22,149 nucleotides of DNA from Tieghemiomyces parasiticus. Its lineage: Eukaryota; Kickxellomycota; Dimargaritomycetes; Dimargaritales; Dimargaritaceae. Under the pieces are notes generated by a model, which saw only the letters and a list, made by a program, of their open reading frames with translations, was not told where the DNA came from and did no database searches. The translations under genes were made by a program, and so were the position numbers. Each line of letters starts with the position of its first letter. Positions within the stretch are counted from its first letter, which is position 1. The stretch is taken from the NCBI GenBank assembly GCA_027575765.1, contig JANBPT010000808.1, positions 1 through 22,149 on the forward strand. The letters run 5' to 3'. This document shows positions 1-12,176 of this stretch, one piece after another.

Positions 1-326
1 GAGGGCCGTGTGACTCCAGGGCGTTGGTGTATCGACCCTGTCGCTCACTCTCACCCTCTTACCCCTTCTCACTCTTTTGAAACTCCTCCCCACTTTAACT
101 CACCGTCAAGACTGTCTGTGCTGGCCTCCAAGCTGGTGCATTCTACAGGGCGGTCAACTGCGGCTAATGGTCAATGCACCCGCCACGCCCCAACTCCAAT
201 ACCCTAATTCAATTCGACACTACCGTTACCTGTATTACTTATTGCGCAAGCCATTGTCTGCCTCATTGCTTTCCCGCTCGACCTCCCTAGTTATTCGGCA
301 CCCCTCACGCGACCCTTCTGGCCAGC
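1..326 (+). promoter_or_regulatory. Presumed promoter and 5' leader of the SZT2-like gene
   Basis: This stretch holds no convincing coding exon; the open frames are short and lack recognisable protein character. The + strand is rich in C and T runs, especially around 40-100 and 265-320, as in many fungal 5' leaders in this window. I see no clear TATA box or palindromic activator site. The assignment rests only on position, directly before the first SZT2 codon. The true transcription start may lie outside the window. Confidence 0.4.
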
Positions 327-3300
327 ATGTCCAAGGCCACGTCCGCGGCTGCCGCCAAGGCAAAACGCAGCAAGGTGAGTGGTAGACGGATGGGCGGTAT
401 GCGGTAGCTGCAGTAATCAAAGGAAACCCCATATTCCACTCTCGAAACCCTCCTTTCGGCAAGTGACGCATTGACCCTTGCCGGTGCCTCATGGACCCTA
501 TCCGCAGTGGCTAACCCTTAAGTATGACCCTTGTTCCGGCCGTCACGTCCCCAGGCCGCTCAGGACCGCGAGTATCTGGCCCATGCCGTCCTCCTCGAGA
601 CCCGCGACATGCATGGTATGCAACGGAATGATCACGAAGAGTGGATCATTCGCCACCTCTACCAGCCCGTGTGCCCCGCGACGTTTAAGGTTCGTATAAT
701 CAGTATCTCGCAGCGACGTCGGGAGGTAACGCCCGGGGCGTTTCTTCATCGCTCGGCCCGTTGTCCCTCCGCTTTCCCGATGTAGGCTCTCCAATCGCGT
801 CCTAAACCTACCCTTTCCCCCTCTCCTCCTCCACCCTAATGCCGCCTGACCCCTTCCTCCCCCCGTCGCTCCGACCCACCCAGGACCAAGATATCCGCAT
901 CCTTAATGTCGACCCACGCAACGGATTTAACTGGCAGCAAACCTTGCGCAGCACTGGACCCGTCGTCCCGGGTACCGCCCGACCTTCGTTTTTGCACCGC
1001 CGATTCCGCTTTACCAAGAAGACGACGTTCTACACTGTCCGCCCGCGCTACAAAATCGCTTTTATCATCGACGGCAGCCCGTCCATGTTCACTGTGGACA
1101 CCCAGGGCCGCGATATGCTAATCCGGCAGGCGTTCCGTGTCTTCAAACGCTGCCTCAAGGGTCTACTGCAGGCCCCACCCTGGGACGCCCCCACCATCTA
1201 CGTCCGCTTCGCCGTAACGTGTCTGTCTAGCAACCAGTCCTTCGGGGACGGCCATTTAGATCCAGACCTCCCTCCGGCCCTCCTGCATGACTTGACCACG
1301 ATGGAATTGCGACCTGACACCATCCACCATATCCTACAGAGTGCCCGCGAGACTCTCGACGCCCGGGCCAGCACCCTGGTCCACGATGACCCCTTTCCGG
1401 TTCCCCCGGCGGCGGCCCCCCGGTTCGACAGCCACATCAACTTCGCACTGGATGTGGCCGACTATCAGCTGGGTCTAATGCCCGACGACTGTGCTCCCGT
1501 GTTTGTCTTCATCAGCGACTCGGTGATTCGGTCCAACACGGGGTTGGACCAGCTAGGTAATCTCACCAGTTCGTTGAACCGGCTGGACACCAAGTGCCTG
1601 TTCGTCCAGGTAGGAAGCGGTCAGGGGTCCAATGTCCAGGCCAACTTCGGCTACCTCCCAGACAACAAAGCCTCACGCTTCCTAGCCTCCACCCTGGACG
1701 GGTCGTTCCTCTACGGCGATGACTGCCACGATCTACCCTGGTCGGCCCTGCCCCGAACCGACCCCCCAGTGGGCAGTCCCAGGGTGACGAATGACGCGCC
1801 CCTGGCCGCCGACGTCCCTAACCTCTACCACCAATGCATCCTCATCAAGGAGACTCAGCTGGTACCGCCCGGTGGGACCCTCTCGCTCTACAACCTAGCC
1901 AACCGCGGTGAACCCCGGTTCCTTGACGAACCCCGCGAAAAGACCAACAAGCTAATTAACCGTCATTTCGACGTGAGCCGGTGGTTCGACAAGTTCCCTT
2001 GGAACCCACACAGCCTGCCACCCATGGTCGACCTGACGCGAACGCGCTGGCGCGAATACATGCTAAGCGTACCCCTACAGATGATTATCGAGGGCCGGCT
2101 CAAGGAAGGCTTTTGCCTGCGCAACGTGATCCACCGCGCCGTGGCTGTTGACCAGAAAGACCGGGAACTTTTCATCAGTCTGGAAATGATCTATTACCCT
2201 AATGTGGTGATTCAGTACCAGATCTCTCCCTCGCCGCTCCCGCTGGCCCCCACCGCCGCCGGAGGCGGAGCCTACCGCCAATACACCATCAACATCGACA
2301 TCAAATCGTTCAACACGTTCAGTATCGTGCTGGCCCGCGTCAACGACGCCGACGATTTCCATTCGCAGGCCCTGCGCGTGAAACTCGCCAGCCTCGAACG
2401 GTTCTTGGAACGTGTGGCCAAGCGTGACAGTATGCTCCGGACGCTGTCGGGGATCCGGCCTTACTACCTCACAGCGGCCCATCCGTCGGCAACTCCGGCC
2501 ACCAAGGCCCGGCCGCAGCCCAGCAAGGCCACACCCAGTGCTGCTGTTACCGACGTACCCGATCACGACCAAGTACTCACGCTACTCCAGGCCCACTGGG
2601 ACACGGACTGGGACCAGATGGCCTACTCAGCCAAGCGGCGGTTCAACTTCGCCGTGGGCTTCGTACCCGAGGGATGTCGCGGGGACGGGCCGTTCCCCGA
2701 CCCAGCAGCCTTGGCCCGACGCGCCCACGCCAAGCTGACTGAGTTTCAACGCTACGTCATCTCCAGCTGGAAGGGCAACTCGCTGGGCGACCGGTCGTTC
2801 GTCAGCTTCTGGCCCGACAAACACAGCCGCGAGCAGCCATCGGTCAATTTCTGCGTGCATGAGTGGATCTTTGGCGGCAACTGGGTCGTTTACGTGGATA
2901 TATTCTTTTATAATTTGAGTTTGGCCGGCCGCCGCCAGATCACCGCCGACTTTGCGCACCGCGTACGCCAGTTCCGCGGCCAACCCGGCCGTGACACCAT
3001 CGTGCTTCTCAAGCGGCCTCTCTCGTTTAGCCCGCGGTCTCTCGACCACTTAAAGGTCGCCTACCCGCCCAGATATCTGGCCATGCACCGGGTCACCGCT
3101 CAGGCGTCCGGTGCCTGGCGGTACCGTGTGTGGTCGGTTCAGTGGGTGGCGCTGGAGACTGGCGACGATCGACAAAGTACCGACGAAAAGGGGGCCGACG
3201 AGGGGACGGCGATAAATCCTGAACTGACCCCCGGTGCGCTAACGGCCAGACGGGTGGAAAGTGCGGCAGACCCGACGCGGGACCATCTCATGGCCATGTA

Positions 3301-6300
3301 CCGGCGGGCCTATGCGGGTGGCCTGGGCGGCGGCCGCCTCCTCATCTACCACACAGACCACGAGCTGACCCTATTCCAGGACGGCGACGCGACACAGGGG
3401 ATGCGTGAGATAACCACCACCTGTGACGTGACGGCTCGCCACCTCTGTGAGCGAGAGTGGGCCGAGCCGTTCCTGACTGACCCAGCCGTGCCCGTCGGGG
3501 ACGAAGATAACGAAACTGGGTCGGCCCAAGACCGAGCCCTGGCGGCCTTGGTCCATGAGGAGCTGGGCGCCCCAGAGCCGCTCACTTACCGCCTTCAAGC
3601 CGCCTACGCCACCTACTATGGTCTGGCGACCCCTGGGTTCGCCTTCCGCTACGGATCCGGTTACTCTGCCACCCAGACCGAGCCGCCCGGTGGGGTCGTG
3701 CGCCAGTTCTGCCACCTTACCGCCCTGCTCCCGCGCAACGGATTCTACGTTCTGCACACCAATCCGCAACCGAGCGCCCACGGAGATTTTGTGGGTGCCA
3801 TGTCCCACCTGCCCGCGGAGCCAGCCCCTGACCCGGCCCTCGCCTCCCCGCCGATGCTGGCGGCTGTCGTATTGGAGGCCGCCGAGCTGCGGGCCTACGC
3901 ATCGGCGGGCGGGGATGCGGCACCGCCTTTGCCGGCCACAACCCAGGCCAAACTGGCTGCCCTGCGCATCCCCCTCCTACACGCCTACCGTGACGCGCGC
4001 TACCAGGTGGGGGCGTTCGGCACGTATTTCCGCTCGTGGGCCGCTGTCACTGACCCAGATGCGTTCCTGTTCACCTCCGCCCGCGGGTTCCTGGAGCAGG
4101 CCCTCCTAGCTGATGCCGATGCCCTTATCGCTGTCCCACACGACCCCAGCTTCGATGCCCACGTGAGCGGTGTCCTCGCCGAACTCATGCGGGTGGCCCC
4201 GTCCGAACAGCGTCTGTCCTTTCACCGCCTCGTACTGACGCCAGCCCACACTGCCGGGCCTCGTCGCGAACGCCTGTGGTTTGTACGCAGGCTGGAGGGT
4301 ACCGATACCGTGCTGCTAACCGCATGGGACGGTGTTACCTGCCACGCCACCGCTCGACCGGTTGCCCATTCTGCTACCCCGACCCCGTCTACTCCCTCGA
4401 CGAGCAGTCGGACCAGCAGCGGGTTAGGCCTGGCCGATATGTTCGGTGAGGAAACCGTTGAAACGACTGGTGACCCCCCGGTTGACAAGGATGACAACGC
4501 GGGCGACAAACCGGCCCCGCAACAGGTCGGTACGCCCTACCCGATGGGTGACGGTCGCCGAGCCACCGTACTGGTCCAACCCGATCCCATGGCCGCGGAT
4601 GTCACCTACGACCCAACCTCACCCCTAGCCAGCTGTCGGCTCCTAGTGGTCGAAGCTCGCGCCGAAAACCTCGCAGTGGAGGGACTTCTCCGCTACCACC
4701 GACGTGCCCCAGTGCTCGAGGTGCGCCCCCGCCACGATGAGGCTGACGAAACCGCCGGAACAAACCGAACCCCGTCCTGGTCTGTACATGTCCGCGGGGG
4801 TTTACCTTCCGCTGCTTCCGACACACGCGCCGCGAACACCCCGCCGCCGGCCACCTTAAACCACCTGCGCCACCTTGCCGAACTGCAGCGGTTTGCTAAC
4901 GCCCGAGCCGTGTACGGTGCCCTTCTGGCCGGCCACCCCGTTCCAGACGGAGCCGTGGCCAACATCTTGCCTCAGTTCCGGACCTTCTCCATCGATCTGG
5001 ACCTCACCCCATTTCTCAAGACCCAGCTGCCCCTCCTTTCCGCGGTGGGCGCGGGCAATCCCTACCACGCCGGGCTTCAGGCCGAATTCCGCGCCGCCCT
5101 CCACGCTAACTTCTCCCCACTTGACCTCCCCGACCATCCGCACTACTTTTTGTACCGACCCCCGCGAGCGGTGTACACGAATGTGGGCAGCCCGTCGGCG
5201 CCCACGTCGTCGTCGCGGACGTCTTCCCCCGCTCCACCGCCTCACCCGGAGGAGATCAACGAGGCCTTCCGCGCCTTTTTGGATTGCGCCCAGGCGCCTT
5301 TGTTTCTGACCCTAGCGTGTACCTACCGCCGCCGCACCCCAGCCACCCGAGGCACTGAGACCTGGACCGTCCCGATGGTCGACCTCCCCACTTCATTCAC
5401 CTTTACTGACGCGGAAACCGGCCGGCTTGTCGACCTGACTCCGAGCGACTCAGCGGCCAGTTTCGAACCTTCCCCGCCGACCGACGTACGCGTCACCCTC
5501 CACGTGCGATGTCTGGTCCTAGGCCACACGGAGCCTGCGAACCCGCCCCCGCCCTCCACACTGGCTCTCCGCCGCCCGCTTGCCAGCGCCAACCGACTCG
5601 CCCGGTTCCGCTGCGCTCTGGACCGCCACTTACCCGCGGGTCACGGCACCGACCTGGCGACCATCCTTATGACCGCTCAGCAGCTAATGAACCGCGCCGT
5701 CTTGCACGGACTGGCTTATGCCTCACCACTTACGGCGCCTATGCTCCACCTGGCCGAGGCCCACGTTCGCCAGCGCCGCGCTTGGGACCCCGCCGGTTCC
5801 GAGTCGGTCCGTGAGTACGGTCTGGGATTCGTCCGCCCCGACCGCGACCGTATGACCCTTTTCATGGCCGAACTACTCAAGGCCGACATAAGCCCTTACC
5901 GTTTCGTAGAGCGCGGAAAGATTGTCTATGTCACCAAGGACGACGACCCACTCGACGGTGACAACGTCCCGCGGACCGCCCCCCGGCCCTTCTGGCTGCT
6001 CCTCACCTTCAACCGCCGCGCCCTCACCGTCCTGGCCTACGGCCCTTCGGCCCAGGCCGACCTTGCTGCCGCCGCCCAGGTCCTGCAGCCGGCGTTCAAA
6101 TCGGTCAACTTCCTGACCAACCAGTTGCTGCTCCTACGTCACCTCGGGTCCACCCGCCGCGCCGATCACCTACTGCTACCGGATGCCGCCGCAGTGGCAG
6201 CGGCGAAAGCGGAAGCCGGAGCCGGGTCGGGCATGGGGTCGTCAGCCGACTTGGCCACGGCTCACCGACCATCGGGCATCTCCATTACCTCGTCACCCTC

Positions 6301-9300
6301 CCATGCATCCGCGTCGTATGGCGGACTTCCCTCCGCTGCGTCCACGAGCAGCACTGACAGTGAGACCACCCCCAATGACGGCATCGACGATGATGAGGAA
6401 GGGCCCTCGCCCACTAGCGACTCCAACTCGGGTGACCGAACGGGAGCAATGCCCTGTGGTACCGGTGGTTCTGGTAATGACAATGACGATGACGCATTCA
6501 GCCCGTTCGATCCCAACGAGCCCGGTAGTTCCCAGGCCGAACGTCCTGTGTTTTTAGACTTGGGCCCACACCGCGCCTACCGTGCTGGCGAATTCGCGTG
6601 CCCCCGACTGTGCGAGCGTCATTTTGATTTGCACCCGCGACTCTCACCCGGCGCGGCCCTCAAGGTCTTGCGGGTCCGCTACAGCTCGCTACAGGTCCGT
6701 GGACGGGATAACGTGTTCTTAATCACCCAGCGCGATCCTGTATACTACGCCCGCATCGAGGAACGTGACTGCGAACCCGAAGAGGCCGGGACCGACGGGT
6801 CGCCGCCGCCAGGACCACTGCGCAGCCCTGGTGGCCTCAGCATCGGCAGCGATCCCACCACTCTCGGGCTGGCCCGCCGCCACTCCGATACCGCCTACCT
6901 ACGATTTGGTCACACGAACGACGTTGGCGGGCCGCGCCCGCGACCCCGGCGACTCATGATTGAAGTATTTGGCGCGCGGGCCGACACAGACCCCCGTATT
7001 GACGAGTTCCTGCGCGACGTGGGCGAGTGTCTTGAGCACAAGGTCGCCCTTCCGGCCCTGCGCCAGTATCTCTCGGCTTCCGGGGATGTGACACGGGAGG
7101 ATGTTCATTTTCTACTCTACGCCCGTCTTGTCACCGCGCGTCGGTACCTCTTCAACGTCCACCCGGCGGTGTCCGAACCCTTCTTGCTGCTGCGCTACGT
7201 CCGCCAGCATCTGCTCCACTACCTGCGACCCCTGTCGGGCCCATGTCTCCGCTCGGTGTTGGCCGCCCACCACCGTCAGGTTGGCGAACCTTCTGTCCTG
7301 GACGATACCCCCGGTGCCAGGCCATCCCACATCCCCCTGGAGGACTTTGTCTTCGTGTACAACGGAACCACCAGCAGCGCCCCTGGGGCCACCCGCCTCC
7401 GCTTGGGCTCGGGAATGATCACAATCCACACGGCCTTGCTAGACGCCGACGGCCGGCTGCGCGGGGAAACCCCACCCGGCCCGGTGGCAGTCCCGACGCC
7501 CTCCAGTCTGGCTTGGTACCGTAAGGCCGCCGAGTTCCACGCGTTCCAGCGACTCGACGCAGTGGGCCCGGCCTTTCCGCTGGGTTCGGCTGTTGTAGCC
7601 TTCGACGCGTGGACTGCCGGTAATGTCGATGCGGAGGCCGTGCAGACTAACCTGCTACGCATCTACCGCCAAGCCGCTGGGGCCTACCTGGTCGAAATGG
7701 GCCTACGGATTGACGCCCCGCTCCCTGTACTAATGGGGCCGATAGGCCGTGAGGTCCTCGCCCACCTGGCCCGCGACGCCCCGCAGGCGTTCCCCTTCGG
7801 CCGTGCTGATCCGGACTTTCCCCTGGCGCCCGGCCCGGCCTCCGACACCTTGGCCGAGGTGGCGCGCACCGTGTTTTCATCCGAACCGAATGTACGCGTG
7901 CGGGCTTTCCAGGGTCCGGCGCCAAGCGAGGCCATGGTGACCACAAACGAACCCTGGTCAGAACTTATCCTACCGTCACCCGGCGTCGATCCGACCGGGG
8001 AGAACGGACCGACACCCCCATCGTTCACTGGCCAGACAGCGCTAACCTACCTTCGCGACTACGCACTCCTGGCCTGGACCCCGCCGGAGGGCGATTCCCC
8101 TGAACCCACCGAGACCTCGCCCGTTCCGTTTGCCGTCTCCCCGCTCATGACGAATGCCCTGCGGCCCGGTGGCGGCGGCGGCAGTAACTCAGCCACGTTC
8201 CCCCGCCGTGGTGAGCGGCCAGCCTACCTGTCCGAACCCATGGACGCCGCCACAGCGTACACGCCCCCGATGACTAGCCCACGTACCACCGAGCCCCCGC
8301 TACGTAGCGTCGCCAGCTGGCGTGGATTACCCCGCTTGTCCCCCAGTTCCGCGGACGCTATGATCCGTCGACCCAGTACTGCCGGTCTCCGTCGGGTGGG
8401 GCGGGCCAATTTCACCCTGCTCCACCTGACGCAGGGCCGCTGCACCGTCTATTTTTACAACCTTAAACCAGAACGCCAGCAGCACATTACCCGCCTCCTG
8501 GCGGGGCTGCACACGCGTCAGGTCGACCGTCGGCGACTCCTCTCGGCCTTTACGCTGTCGAAATTGGGACTCGGGTATATGGCCGCCGCCGAACCGGACC
8601 GCATCTTCGGCGATGTGCCTGCCGTAGTACGTCCGGCTCACCTTCTTCGAGGGGACCCCAAGCCACTATCCGCCAATGCGTTCTCGACCACAGCTCTGGC
8701 GTTGATCAACGACGCCTTACCGACCCCGCTACCCAGCCGCCGTGTTCGTCCACCCCAGCTCTCCCCGGACCTCCTCGACGTGGACAACGTGGCCCGCTGG
8801 CGCCCCCCGGCCGACCTCTGCTGTGATTACACGGCCCCCCTCGCCCCGTACTATCCGGTCGACGCGCTCCTGCGGAATGGTGGGCGCTACGTGGCTACCG
8901 TGTATGCGGATTACCTGGCTAGCGAACGGGTCCGCCGAGAACGGAATCTGTTCAGTCGAGCCGCCCGCCTCCACGCCCGTACCACCGGGCCAGATGGTAC
9001 TACCACTCCCGCCGCTCCGCTGGCCATCACTGAGGACTGTGGAGGCGTGTTCGTCCTGGGGCCTTCGGCTCACCGCTGCCAGGCCTTTAACCAGATCACC
9101 GGGGAGCTAGTCGTGCGCCCGCCCACCGAGGGGACGACCATCCATCGATCCACCGAGTCCCTGGGCCAGTTGTTTGGCGTGCTGACCCGCGACGTGTCGG
9201 AACGCCTGCTCAAGGACTACGTCGGATACATGGAGGCCCTGGGACTGCGCTGCCTCTTCACCCACGAGCGCCAACATCCGCGTCGGACCCGCACGGGGCT

Positions 9301-10876
9301 CCAACTGCGTACCGAGCTGTGGCGGTACCTCCAAAAACCGTTGATGGGCTACGCCCTCGGAATGACCCTCAACGTGTCCCTCACGTTCGCGGCCACCGTC
9401 GCTATCGATCCGCGGGCCGCCGTAGTGACCGACGGCGACGGTTCGTCGAATGATGATTCTCCCAGCGATGGTGATACCGCAGATGGCACGGTGGCCGGTA
9501 CCGCCCGTGGGCCACGGACCGAGACCGAACGCCAGGCCACCCGCCAGATCGTCGACCTAGAGTTCTCTAAACTTAAGAATATGTTGCATGTACGGTCCTT
9601 CGTCTTGGACTGGCAGCTACGCGTCCTTCAGCAGCTTATATTTGGTGACGAGGCCAGCGTCCGCGAACTGTTTCCGACCTACGACCCTGACCATGGTCCG
9701 TTCACTCTGGATGTCCTCAGCTGCCTGCGCCGTCTGTGCGCCGACGGCGCGGACGGAATCAAGTTCGCTGCTCACGCCCCGCTTCACGACGCCGTACCTA
9801 TTGACCCGAGCACTCAGCGGGCTACCTTGAAGTATCTCTTTGACCACGCCGAAAAGTATGGTGCTGTACGGGCCCGGTCGTCTGGCGATACCCCAGTGTG
9901 TTGCTTTGACACCACCCACCCGCGCCTCCGGTTCGATCCCATCCGGTACCAGAACAAGTCGCTCTACATCACCACCGTGGTGTTCTACCTACCTGAGTCC
10001 ATGACTACCACTACCACCGCTCACACAGAAGACCCCGACGCCAAGGAGGGCCCCATAGAGCCCATCCCTTACTACGCCATCGTGCGGGTGTACGACACCG
10101 AAGCTGACCGCCGCCGCCACCTACACAGTGTCCAGCGTCGCGTAATCGAGCGCCAGCAGCCGCAGTTCGTCCGATTCCACGACTGGTACGAACGGGCCAA
10201 GCGCTGGGAGGCCGACATGACCCGCTCGGCGCCCGTACTGGAACTGGGCTCGCGCGAGCGTGACGAAGTTCGTGCCCTCGTCAGTCGCCGATTCCGCGAT
10301 CATCTTAAGGACGCCGGTCTTAGCAAGAGTCTGCACGACGTATGGCGTAATCTGGCCGTCCCGGCGACCCGACCGATAGGACCTAGTGGCACCAATCGCC
10401 ACAGTAGGAATAGTAGTGCTGGGAGTGGCGGTGGTATTATCGGGACTAGCCGCAGCACCGTAGCTGGAACCAGTGGCGTCCCCCATGCGCTGACCTTCCC
10501 GAACCAGAGTCCGACGGACATCTGTCCGCTCGATTTTTTTACCCATGTGTGCCTCGACGATGTGCACCCGGAGGTTCACCGCATGCTCCGCCTACCCCTC
10601 AACCCGGACGGTATTCTCACCTTCCTCCGCGGCCGTTACCCGCGGTACCGGGTCGTCGTCAATCCCGGGGAAACCCGGTTGCTGCTGCTTAACCCCGACC
10701 ATAGCGACTATTTGATTCAAGTTCTCCGCCGCCCCCGCCGCCCGCTCGAGATGTGCGCCATCGCGGGGGTTTCTCGTCATACCCTGCGCCCTGCCGAGCT
10801 GCCGTTCGTACGCCACGTTCTGGAGACCGTGGCGACGTATCTGTGGGCCGAGTGCGTGTCGAGCCTCTCCGTGTAG
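327..10876 (+). CDS. SZT2: SZT2-like giant protein (KICSTOR-type TORC1 regulator), join 327-374, 555-689, 884-10876
   Basis: Three exons encode about 3,391 aa, close to the roughly 3,400 aa of animal SZT2. In animals SZT2 is the core of KICSTOR, which holds GATOR1 on the lysosome so that amino-acid loss shuts off TORC1; that role is family knowledge here. Seen in the sequence: a von Willebrand A-like fold near the N-terminus with a DxSxS-type site (D124-G-S-P-S) and a second acidic strand (F-I-S-D273); a segment with D-L-T-P-F-L and H-P-H-Y-F (about 1421-1488) that resembles the SZT2 I-T-P-F-L / N-P-H-Y-F region; a Ser/Asp-rich disordered linker (about 1860-1935); the R-D-N-V-F-L block near 2000; and a helical block at about 2085-2139. 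Introns are 375-554 (GTGAGT donor) and 690-883 (GTTCGT donor, weak), both phase 0. The ATG at 327 has A at -3. The ATG at 839 lies inside intron 2, before a CTGAC branch site and pyrimidine tract. No frame break was found in the 9,993-nt last exon. The family call is strong; the role in this fungus is inferred. Confidence 0.92.
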
Positions 10877-11000
10877 TGTTATAAGATGTGCAAAATAGTA
10901 ATATATATTTGGCGGTGACAAGGAGACTACTAGGATGTCTGCACTTCTTTTTTATTTATTTTTTTACATGGCCCACCGCTTTACTTTATGGTTGGTAGAT

Positions 11001-11006
11001 AATAAA
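11001..11006 (+). terminator. Poly(A) signal for the SZT2-like gene
   Basis: An AATAAA hexamer lies 125 nt after the SZT2 stop codon, following an AT-rich stretch with TATATATTT near 10901 and T-rich runs at 10947-10966. These resemble fungal 3'-end efficiency and positioning elements. The T-rich run also reads as an AATAAA-like signal on the other strand, but no minus-strand gene ends there. Confidence 0.6.
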
Positions 11007-11091
11007 TATTGGCATTACTGATACAGTGGCCGCTATGACCAGAGTATATTCTGGTAGTAGCATATAGGTGAAGATGATGTCGAAAGTTGAA

Positions 11092-11278
11092 ATTGGTCGG
11101 CCTACCAATCCGCTCCGCTCTCAGGGTCACATGATTGGGCTTTAAGCCCGTGGCACCCAAGGCCCAATTTGCTATAGATCCGCTCCATACCCATGGCACT
11201 TAGCTATGGCACTAATTACCAAACCCGATGCTTGATCAACCGACCGCATTGCGTTGTTAATCTGCCACTCCCTCCAAT
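11092..11278 (+). promoter_or_regulatory. CCAAT-box cluster before the bS18m gene
   Basis: Five CCAAT pentamers lie in 187 bp: inverted at 11092-11096, direct at 11105-11109, inverted at 11134-11138, direct at 11164-11168 and direct at 11274-11278. The first two form an exact inverted repeat with 6-bp arms (ATTGGT/ACCAAT, 6-bp spacer). The next two have 7-bp arms (ATTGGGC/GCCCAAT). The last is 40 bp before the start codon. CCAAT is the binding site of the HAP/NF-Y complex, which controls many mitochondrial genes in fungi. That it acts here is inferred. Confidence 0.55.
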
Positions 11279-11318
11279 CAGTTTACTATCTGCCTACCCC
11301 ATCTCTTCCCCTTACACC

Positions 11319-12099
11319 ATGTGGAACCGTCTTACCCTTCACTCGGCCGTACGCGGTCTGATTGCCCGCCCGATCGTTAAGGCCACTGCCACGGCTGCCA
11401 TTCCGCTGCGCGCGGCGCCATGCCGATTCCAGAGCGGCCGGGGCCCCTCGTCGCCCTATGACCAACCTGAGCACCTGTCTAATATCTTGTCTGCCAAGGA
11501 GGTTCACTACGTTAAGCGTTTTCGTCTGGCCGATTATACTCAGAACTTTCCCCGGGGCACTGTAAGTTGACCCAACTACACTGGATGGTCCGTTGTAAGC
11601 GGGAACGGAGCATAGCATCTATGTGTTTATACTACTGTTCAATCCCAATGCGTGGGTTTAGTGTATACATATATATATATATATATATGACGCTGCTGTT
11701 TCCGTCGCATCTCTTGGATAGTCTTTGAGACCACTACTCACTCCTACCGAATTTGCAAACCGCCCGGCTTTGAATCTTACCTCACTTCCTCTTTTCACAC
11801 GTAATGACACAACATAGGAGTACAGCCCACGGGCCCTGGATGAGCGGCTACAGTACCGCAAGACACCACGCGACGTGCTGCGGCGCAATCCGCGCGGCGA
11901 CCGGTTCACCACGCAGGGCATTAACCCGCTGGACCACTACAAGGACGCCAACCTACTTAGCCAGTACGTGACGGTGATGGGCCGTATCAAACCTCGATCC
12001 CAGACCGGCCTGACCAACAAGAACCAGCGGTTGGTGGCCAAGGCCATCCGCCGGGCGCGGTCGTTTGGTCTGATGCCTATCACTTACAAGATGCACTAG
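11319..12099 (+). CDS. MRPS18: Mitochondrial small-subunit ribosomal protein bS18m, join 11319-11561, 11818-12099
   Basis: Two exons encode 174 aa. The product is the mitochondrial relative of bacterial S18, a small-subunit protein that binds next to bS6 on the platform. The family core is in exon 2: the run G-R-I-K-P-R-S-Q-T-G-L at 136-146, then K-N-Q-R (149-152) and the basic helix A-K-A-I-R-R-A-R (155-162), all typical of bS18. The first ~35 residues are Arg/Ala-rich with no acidic residues (many R, few hydrophobic runs), as expected for a mitochondrial targeting peptide. The intron (11562-11817, 256 nt, GTAAGT...TAG, phase 0) contains an (AT)10 run. The ATG at 11319 is the first in frame after a pyrimidine-rich leader. 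Upstream CCAAT boxes fit a nuclear mitochondrial gene. The gene ends tail-to-tail with the small minus-strand gene. Confidence 0.9.
11669..11688. repeat. (AT)10 microsatellite in the bS18m intron
   Basis: Twenty bases of perfect AT repeat, preceded by GTATAC. It lies inside the intron, about 107 nt after the donor, so length change should not affect the protein. Such runs are usually length-variable. Confidence 0.9.
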
Positions 12100-12170
12100 A
12101 TTTGTAGTTGGGCGGGAGAAAGGAGTAGCCTGCTGACGAACGGTATATTCGTGATGCATGATTTGCGCCG

Positions 12171-12176
12171 AATAAA
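12171..12176 (+). terminator. Poly(A) signal for bS18m
   Basis: AATAAA lies 72 nt after the bS18m stop codon on the same strand. The next gene is on the other strand, so the 12100-12572 gap is a shared 3' region. Confidence 0.6.

Noticed and set aside
839..883. ATG at 839 as the SZT2 start
   Set aside because: It sits in an intron: a CTGAC branch-like site, a pyrimidine tract and CAG follow before 884. The 15 residues are Pro-rich and unlike SZT2, while two upstream exons are in phase and resemble the family.
2075..2572. 165-aa minus-strand frame within SZT2
   Set aside because: It is a shadow of GC-rich coding DNA, with no domain and no promoter.
3555..4109. 184-aa + strand frame within SZT2 in another frame
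   Set aside because: Composition is Pro/Ser/Arg-rich as expected from out-of-frame reading of GC-rich codons. The SZT2 frame is intact across it.
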